A stretch of 64,000 bases of DNA, taken from contig CAVPGP010000001.1 of NCBI GenBank assembly GCA_963704025.1, positions 1,302,001-1,366,000 of the forward strand, read 5' to 3'. Below are positions 59,196-64,000 of this stretch, piece after piece (position 1 is the stretch's first letter; each line of letters begins with the position of its first letter). The stretch comes from CAVPGP01 sp963704025. GTDB lineage: Bacteria > Actinomycetota > Thermoleophilia > Gaiellales > Gaiellaceae. Below the pieces are notes generated by a model. It was not told the origin of the DNA and ran no database searches. It was given only the letters and a program-made list of their open reading frames with translations. The translations under genes and the position numbers were made by a program.

Positions 59196-60079
59196 CTGAG
59201 GGCTCGTCCCTCCAACCACGCCGCCACCCGCTCGCCGATCAGCTCGCCCTGCTCCTCCTGCAGGAAATGCCCCGCGCCCTCGACGGGCGGGCCGAGCTCG
59301 GCGCCGGGGATCAGCTCCGCCATTCGCTCGGCGTGGCGAAGCGAGAAGATCCGGTCCGAGTCGGAGAACATCACGAGCGCCGGCTTCGTCCAGCCGCGGA
59401 GTCTCTCGCGCACCTCGTTCATCTTCGCCGTGTTCGGGTGCTCCGGCTCGACGGGCACCTGCTCTGGGAACTCCGCGACGCCGACCCTGGACTCCGCCGT
59501 CGGGAACGGCGCGTCGTAGGCGTCCAGCACGGTCTGCGGGAGCTCGCTGACGCAACCGGACTGCACGAGCCGGGAGACGACGATGTCGGTGCCGACATTC
59601 CGCATCACCTCGCGAAAGCGAAGCCACGCCTCGGACGGTGCGCGGCCGCCGCCGACACCGGTGTTGAGGATCACGAGCCGGTCGACGCGCTCCGGGTGCT
59701 CGACCGCGTAACGCAGGCCGAGCGGGCCGCCCCAATCCTGGACGACGATCGTCAGCCGTGTCAGGCCGAGCTGGTCGCCGAGCTCCTCGATCGAGCCGTA
59801 GTGCGCGTCGTACGAGTACCAGTCGGGATCCGCCGGCTTGTCCGAGCGGCCGAAGCCGAAGTAGTCGGGCGCCACGACGCGCCCCACCTCGGCGAGGCGC
59901 GGGATCGCCTTCCGGTACAGGAACGACCAGGTCGGCTCGCCGTGCAGGAGGAGGATCGGGTCGCCTTCGCCCTCGTCGACGTAGTGCATCCGCAGGCCGT
60001 TCTGCTCCACATAGCGCGGCGCGTACGGCCAGTCCGGGAGCCCGGCGAACCGTTCCTCCGGCGTGCGGAACACCTCCAC
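59192..60079 (-). CDS. Haloalkane dehalogenase-like alpha/beta hydrolase
   Basis: A 295-residue hydrolase. VVQDWGGPLGLRYA has Asp as nucleophile instead of Ser, and HGEPTWSFLYRK supplies the oxyanion/halide-binding region. FSDSDRIF the acid and GAGHFLQEEQGE the His complete the set expected of haloalkane dehalogenases. It may cleave carbon-halogen bonds, but epoxide hydrolases share the Asp nucleophile, so substrate proof is lacking. GTG 60079. Operon with the cupin gene. Confidence 0.82.
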   Translation of the reverse strand: MEVFRTPEERFAGLPDWPYAPRYVEQNGLRMHYVDEGEGDPILLLHGEPTWSFLYRKAIPRLAEVGRVVAPDYFGFGRSDKPADPDWYSYDAHYGSIEELGDQLGLTRLTIVVQDWGGPLGLRYAVEHPERVDRLVILNTGVGGGRAPSEAWLRFREVMRNVGTDIVVSRLVQSGCVSELPQTVLDAYDAPFPTAESRVGVAEFPEQVPVEPEHPNTAKMNEVRERLRGWTKPALVMFSDSDRIFSLRHAERMAELIPGAELGPPVEGAGHFLQEEQGELIGERVAAWLEGRALR

Positions 60080-60123
60080 CCGGAGAGCCTAACGACCCTC
60101 CTGCCGGAAGCGTCACACGTTGG

Positions 60124-60594
60124 CTAGGCGAACTCGACGATCTCGACCGACGTGACCGCGTACGCGGGAAAGCGGCGGTCGCCCAGCTCGAGCAGCGCTT
60201 CCGAGTTCGACTCGATCAGCTCGACCGCGCCGGCCGCGGAGACGCGTGCGGCGGCCGCGTCCGGGTGCTCGGAGACCTCGAGCCGCGCGCCGTCGTCCAG
60301 GTTCGCGAGCACGACGTAGACCGCCGGCGACTCGGCGGGTGCGGCGGGCTCGTTCTCCGCCACCAGCTGCGCGAGTGTCTCGGCGTCTACCCAGCCGTTC
60401 TCGACCAACACGTCGGTCAGCGGCTTGCCGCTCTCCGTCTCGACACGCTGGGCTTCGGCGATCTGACGCAGGGTGAGCAGGCCCGAGCGCAGGAGCAGCG
60501 TCTCGAGCGGAGCCTTCTCGGCGGGGATCGGCTGGCTGGAGGAGGTCACGACGTCAGCAGCTGCATCGGTACCAAACGGGGTACCCCGTATCAC
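60124..60594 (-). CDS. MshEN-like domain protein
   Basis: A 156-residue protein. LETLLLRSGLLTLRQIAEAQ and KPLTDVLVENGWVDAETLAQ match the N-terminal MshEN/T2SSE-N domain known to bind c-di-GMP in GspE-type ATPases, here without an ATPase. The C-terminal half is a short beta-rich domain (VYVVLANLDDGARLEVSEHP). It may be a free signalling adaptor. GTG 60594, with shorter starts possible. Confidence 0.65.
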   Translation of the reverse strand: MIRGTPFGTDAAADVVTSSSQPIPAEKAPLETLLLRSGLLTLRQIAEAQRVETESGKPLTDVLVENGWVDAETLAQLVAENEPAAPAESPAVYVVLANLDDGARLEVSEHPDAAAARVSAAGAVELIESNSEALLELGDRRFPAYAVTSVEIVEFA

Positions 60595-60626
60595 TCCATA
60601 CGGTGATTTCTCCAGGGTTCAAGCGA

Positions 60627-60652
60627 CGAAGGCCCGCCGCAGCGGGCCTTCG
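60627..60652 (-). terminator. Hairpin terminator of the RTX-repeat gene
   Basis: An 11-bp stem (cgaaggcccgc / gcgggccttcg) with a CGCA loop, 30 bp after the stop of the minus-strand RTX-like gene. The minus-strand flank is tcgcttgaacc, so the U-tract is poor; termination is nevertheless the likely role. Confidence 0.6.
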
Positions 60653-60681
60653 CCTGGGGAGGTGGAGAGTGGAGAGGTCGG

Positions 60682-61251
60682 CTACTTGTTGTCTTCCGCG
60701 GCCATCTGCGGGGTGACCGTGACCGTCTTCACGATCTCGCAGTTGACCTGCGTGTCCTGCTCGGCGGCGTTGAGCCAGACGACGTCCTTGTCGCCCGCGC
60801 CGCAGTCGACGAAGTCGGCCTGGTGGTCGTTCGCCAGGGCGTGCATGCGGTCGTTGCCGGGGCCGCCGAACTCGCGATCGGTGCCGGAGCCGACCCAGAT
60901 CACGTCGTCGCCCTCGCCGCCCTCGACGACGTCGTCGCCGGGCCGGCCGCGGAGCAGGTCGTTGTCCGGCCCGCCTCGGAGGACGTCGTTGCCGGGCCCG
61001 CCGGTGAGCCGGTCGCGGCCTACGCCGCCCTCGACCACGTCGTTGCCGGCGCCTGCCCAGACGCGGTCGTTGCCCGCGTAGGCCGCGATCGAGTCGTCGC
61101 CCTTGAGGCCAGAGATCCAGTCGACACCGTCGGTGCCGCTGATGTTGTCGTTGCCCGGAGTGCCCGTGATCCGGTTGACGTTCTGCGCGAGCGCGACGCC
61201 GCTGAGCGCCAGCCCCGCCACGATCATCGAGAGAAGTGCCTTGCCCTTCAT
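60682..61251 (-). CDS. Secreted RTX-type calcium-binding repeat protein
   Basis: A 189-residue exported protein. MKGKALLSMIVAGLALSGVA is a signal peptide. Residues about 28-140 are nonapeptide repeats of the GGxGxDxLx kind, for example GGPGNDVLRGGPDNDLLRG, which bind calcium and form a beta-roll. No hemolysin or protease domain is present. ATG 61251. It precedes the two-component genes, which are transcribed in the same direction about 60 bp upstream. Confidence 0.84.
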   Translation of the reverse strand: MKGKALLSMIVAGLALSGVALAQNVNRITGTPGNDNISGTDGVDWISGLKGDDSIAAYAGNDRVWAGAGNDVVEGGVGRDRLTGGPGNDVLRGGPDNDLLRGRPGDDVVEGGEGDDVIWVGSGTDREFGGPGNDRMHALANDHQADFVDCGAGDKDVVWLNAAEQDTQVNCEIVKTVTVTPQMAAEDNK

Positions 61252-61309
61252 CGGTGATGCCTCCTGCGTCCGATTGACGCTTCGGAGTGTTTCTCGCTCC
61301 GGTCAGGCG

Positions 61310-62626
61310 TCAGTTCGCAGGCGGTAAGACGGACGTAAAGCGTCCCTGCGGCAGGCGGACCGTGAAGCGCGTCAGCCTGCCGGGGTCGCTCTCCACCGAC
61401 ACGGAGCCGCCCATCCCCTCGGCCAGCTGCTTCACGATCGCGAGCCCGAGCCCGGTGCCGACGGGGCGCTCCTTGCCGTAGCGCTCGTAGAGATAGAAGC
61501 GCTCGAAGGCGTGGCTCAGCTCCTCGGGGCCGAGGCCGGGGCCGGTGTCCTCGACGCGCAGCTCGCCGGGCGCGGCGGCGATCCGCACGAGACCGCCCGC
61601 CGGCACGAGCCGCAGCGCGTTCTCGACGAGGTTGGACATCACCTGCAGGACCCGGTCCGGGTCGGCGGTTGCCGGCGCCGACCCGTTCGTGTCCGCCTCG
61701 AGCGTGACGCCGAACGTGCGAGCCTCCTGCTCGTATCGGCGCATGACCTCCCCCGCGACCTCGCCGAGGTCGATCAGCTCAGGCTGATACGAGAACTCCG
61801 CCTTGTTCATCCGCGCGAGGTCGAGCAGGTCGCGGACGAGCCGCTCGAGCCGGGCCGCCTCGACCCGGATGGTCGCGACCGCGTCGTCGACGCCGACCAC
61901 CCCCTCGTCCAGCGCCTCGGCGTAGCCGCGGATCGCAGTCAGCGGCGTCTTGAGCTCATGCGAGGCGGAGAGCAGGAACGAGCGCTCCGCATCGCGCGCC
62001 CTTCGCAGCTGCTCGGTCATCTCGTTGAACGAGCGCGCGAGCGTCCGCAGCTCCGTGGCGCCCGTCTCGGGCACGTGCTCCGGCACGAGGTCGGCGCCCA
62101 GCCGGCGGCTCGCCTCGGCGACCTGCCGGATCGGCCGGGCAAGCGCACGCGCGAGCAGCAGCGCCGCGATCGCCGCAAGCGCCGCGCCCGCGAGCCCGCC
62201 GAGCGCCAGCGCCTCGACGTACGGCTTGCTCGGGAAGCGCTTCGGCCGCAGCAGGATCAGCGCCTTGCCCTGCACGTTGCGCGCCGAGCGGTAGGACCCC
62301 TGCGCGCTGCCGTCGACCGGGCGATTCCGCCCCAGCGCCGCGATGTCGGCCTCGCTCAGGTAGCGCGACGGCCGGTCCAGCGGCGCGACCAGCAGCCGCT
62401 CGTCCTGATCGGCGAGCTGGCGGCGCAGCGGGCCGAGGTTGAGAAGCCCCGCAACCGACTGCCGCCGATTCTCCGCGATCAGATCAGCCTGGCGGGCGAC
62501 GTCGGCCAGCGTCGAGCGCTGCGCCTCGCGGCGCGTGAGCGGGATCGCGACCGCAAGCGTAACGCCGATCGAGAGCACGACGATCAACCCGATCGCCGCG
62601 AAGAGCCTGACGCGGAGCGAGTTCAC
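61310..62626 (-). CDS. Two-component sensor histidine kinase
   Basis: A 438-residue membrane kinase. Two helices (residues about 7-30 and 140-165) flank an extracytoplasmic sensor region; a HAMP domain follows, then the H-box FLLSASHELKTPLTAIRGYA with the phospho-His and the ATPase motifs (NLVENALRL, EDTGPGLGPEEL, GTGLGLAIVK). GTG 62626 overlaps the response-regulator stop. The signal is unknown. Confidence 0.92.
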   Translation of the reverse strand: MNSLRVRLFAAIGLIVVLSIGVTLAVAIPLTRREAQRSTLADVARQADLIAENRRQSVAGLLNLGPLRRQLADQDERLLVAPLDRPSRYLSEADIAALGRNRPVDGSAQGSYRSARNVQGKALILLRPKRFPSKPYVEALALGGLAGAALAAIAALLLARALARPIRQVAEASRRLGADLVPEHVPETGATELRTLARSFNEMTEQLRRARDAERSFLLSASHELKTPLTAIRGYAEALDEGVVGVDDAVATIRVEAARLERLVRDLLDLARMNKAEFSYQPELIDLGEVAGEVMRRYEQEARTFGVTLEADTNGSAPATADPDRVLQVMSNLVENALRLVPAGGLVRIAAAPGELRVEDTGPGLGPEELSHAFERFYLYERYGKERPVGTGLGLAIVKQLAEGMGGSVSVESDPGRLTRFTVRLPQGRFTSVLPPAN

Positions 62627-63294
62627 GGCTTGACGAGCTTGTAGCCCGCGCCGCGGACGGTCCGGATCAGCTCGGGGCGGCCGATCTTCCGCCGCAGCTG
62701 GGCGACGTGGACGTCGACGGTGCGGGTGCCGCCGGGGAAGTCCATGCCCCAGACACGGTCGAGCAGCGTGTCGCGGGAGAGCACGATGCCGGGGTTCTCC
62801 ATCAGGCAGCCGAGCAGGTCGAACTCCTTCGCCGTCAGCTCCACGTCCTGCCCGTCGACGGTCACCTCGCGGGCGTCGCGGTCGAGGACGATGTTGTCGA
62901 GCTCGAGCGTCACGTTCTCCACGGACTGCTCCGAGCGGCGCAGGATCGCCTTGATCCGGGCCGAGAGCTCGCGGGGCGAGAACGGCTTGGTGACGTAGTC
63001 GTCGGCGCCGAGCTCGAGCCCGGCGACCCGGTCCGGCTCCTCGTCGCGGGCGGTCAGCATCAGCACGGGCACGCGCGAGCGGCGCCGGATCTCGCGGCAG
63101 ACGTCGAAGCCGTCCATTCCCGGCAGGCCGACGTCGAGGACCACGATCCGCACCGGATGGCGCGGCAGCTCGGCGAGAGCCTCCTCGCCGGAGCGCACCC
63201 AGACGACCTCGTACCGCTGCTGCGCCAGGTACGACCGGACGAGGGCTCCGATGCTCGGCTCGTCTTCGACCAGCAGGACAGTGCCCGCGGACAC
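62623..63294 (-). CDS. OmpR/PhoB-family response regulator
   Basis: A 223-residue regulator. The receiver domain has the acidic pocket VEDE and the phospho-acceptor Asp in VVLDVGLPGMDG, and the Lys in VTKPFSPREL. The C-terminal winged helix ends in RTVDVHVAQLRRKIG and TVRGAGYKL. GTG 63294. It forms an operon with the histidine kinase (GTGA overlap). Confidence 0.94.
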   Translation of the reverse strand: MSAGTVLLVEDEPSIGALVRSYLAQQRYEVVWVRSGEEALAELPRHPVRIVVLDVGLPGMDGFDVCREIRRRSRVPVLMLTARDEEPDRVAGLELGADDYVTKPFSPRELSARIKAILRRSEQSVENVTLELDNIVLDRDAREVTVDGQDVELTAKEFDLLGCLMENPGIVLSRDTLLDRVWGMDFPGGTRTVDVHVAQLRRKIGRPELIRTVRGAGYKLVKP

Positions 63295-63304
63295 GTGCTG
63301 GAGG

Positions 63305-63697
63305 CTAGCGGGTGAAGGCGACGATACGGCTGACCGGCGTGTCGCCGTCGCGGAGCGCCCACTGCACCGTCATGCGCGGGCGAAGGGCGCGGACCTGCCG
63401 CTTCTTGCCGTCGACCGTCAGTGCAACCGTCGGCGAGAGCGCGAGCGTGACGATCGAGCCGTCCGTCTCCTTCAGCGTCAGCGAGGAGCCGGAGACGGAG
63501 ACGATCTTGCCGCGGTCGACGCGGATGTCGTGCAGGCCGGCGGAGTCCTGGAGGACGACCTCGGCGCGCACCATCCCGCTGCCGAACAGCTGGTTCTGAA
63601 CGGCGTCGGCCGCGCTGCCGAACACGCTCGTGGTCAGCCAGAGGCTGGCGTTGACCGTCGCGAGCACCGCAACGAGGAGGATCCACTTCCTCGACAT
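63305..63697 (-). CDS. Exported DUF5666-like protein
   Basis: A 130-residue protein with an N-terminal signal or anchor helix (WILLVAVLATVNASLWLTTS) and a beta-rich body (GKIVSVSGSSLTLKETDGSI) resembling DUF5666/OB-fold repeats. It precedes the response regulator on the same strand by 10 bp and may be an accessory of the two-component system. ATG 63697. Confidence 0.7.
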   Translation of the reverse strand: MSRKWILLVAVLATVNASLWLTTSVFGSAADAVQNQLFGSGMVRAEVVLQDSAGLHDIRVDRGKIVSVSGSSLTLKETDGSIVTLALSPTVALTVDGKKRQVRALRPRMTVQWALRDGDTPVSRIVAFTR

Positions 63698-63748
63698 GCC
63701 CGGATTGTCGCGTGGATCGGTCAGCAGGGAGTGCGCCGAACGTAATGG

Positions 63749-64000
63749 CTACGTAAAGTCGTCGACGGGAAGGATGCGCTCCCGGGGGTGCGTGGGGAGC
63801 ACGTCCTCGACGTAGGAGGCAACCGCTTCCTTCATGCCCACGTCCTTGCCGCCGTTCTGCTCGCTCAGGTACCAGCGGTGCTCGAGGATCTCGTGGAAGA
63901 CCTCGGCCGGCTGGCGGCGCTCGAAGAGCTCGCGTGGGATGGCCGCGATCGTCGGCTCGAAGACCTCGTTCACCCAGCGGTGCGCCACGACCGACTCGGA
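63749..64000 (-). CDS. DUF4032-family protein, C-terminal part (cut by the window)
   Basis: The reading is open to the window edge and shows the C-terminal segment of a DUF4032 protein: RWVNEVFEPTIAAIPRELFE, AEVFHEILEHRWYLSEQNGG and EAVASYVEDVLPTHPRERIL. The family contains a kinase-like fold of unknown function. The N-terminus lies beyond the window. Confidence 0.75.
   Translation of the reverse strand, partial: SESVVAHRWVNEVFEPTIAAIPRELFERRQPAEVFHEILEHRWYLSEQNGGKDVGMKEAVASYVEDVLPTHPRERILPVDDFT

Noticed and set aside
60822..61110. CRISPR-like or tandem DNA repeat in the 61 kb region
   Set aside because: The periodic sequence is codon-level repetition of RTX nonapeptides in a secreted protein, with no spacer pattern.

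Overview
The window is 64 kb of very high-GC DNA with tightly packed genes, many GTG starts, and 1-4 bp start/stop overlaps (ATGA, GTGA, TAGTG). The gene content points to a Gram-positive-type actinobacterium, most likely a deep lineage such as Thermoleophilia: two-subunit KorA/KorB 2-oxoacid:ferredoxin oxidoreductase, a PAC2 protein, a BldC-like HTH, a TIGR02569-like kinase, DUF4032, and cyclase/AAA regulators. This is inference from gene families; no rRNA or tRNA gene was seen to place it more exactly.

Layout. 1-5.7 kb: an SGNH hydrolase, an acyl-CoA synthetase/SDR operon bracketed by two inverted copies of a 169-bp MITE-like element, and a DHA2 exporter with its TetR regulator. 5.8-13.9 kb: an accessory stretch with a hydrolase-cyclase fusion, an IS5-family insertion sequence, VOC/cupin/SnoaL small-fold proteins, a sulfide:quinone-reductase-like flavoprotein, a truncated methyltransferase and a nucleotidyltransferase. 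13.9-16.8 kb: a hairpin-rich intergenic region with a probable minus-strand small RNA, then an XRE-TPR regulator followed by a 43-aa hydrophobic peptide gene. 16.9-34.8 kb: mostly housekeeping genes (rhodanese, selD, NMN adenylyltransferase, archaeal-type phosphoglycerate mutase, heme A synthase, DipZ-like protein, two helicases in the wider window, pgl-proC, an AlkA-like glycosylase). 34.9-36.7 kb: a second XRE-TPR regulator diverging from three tandem 28-aa peptide genes that share an identical C-terminal decapeptide. 36.7-46.3 kb: cell-surface and stress genes (methyltransferase, O-antigen-ligase-like protein, ankyrin protein, DEAD-box helicase, beta-helix protein, MarR-DHA2 exporter operon). 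46.4-50.4 kb: korAB and a fatty-acid desaturase. 50.4-64 kb: a cyclase/AAA/TPR regulator broken by five single-base frameshifts, a GH13 enzyme, a hydrolase-LuxR fusion, purU, a REP-associated transposase with its palindromes, a haloalkane-dehalogenase-like enzyme, an RTX-repeat protein and a two-component system.

The most interesting signal is the pair of XRE-TPR loci with tiny unannotated peptide genes. Each peptide has a strong Shine-Dalgarno, a basic N-terminus, a hydrophobic core and a short polar C-terminal tail. This is the layout of RRNPP/Rgg-SHP peptide-pheromone systems known in Firmicutes, and I infer an analogous intercellular signalling system in this actinobacterial lineage. Further structure includes a RAYT/REP system with five palindromes spread over the window, the MITE pair, a 15-bp tandem repeat that carries the selD stop and the next gene's start, and two alpha/beta-hydrolase domains fused to signalling outputs.
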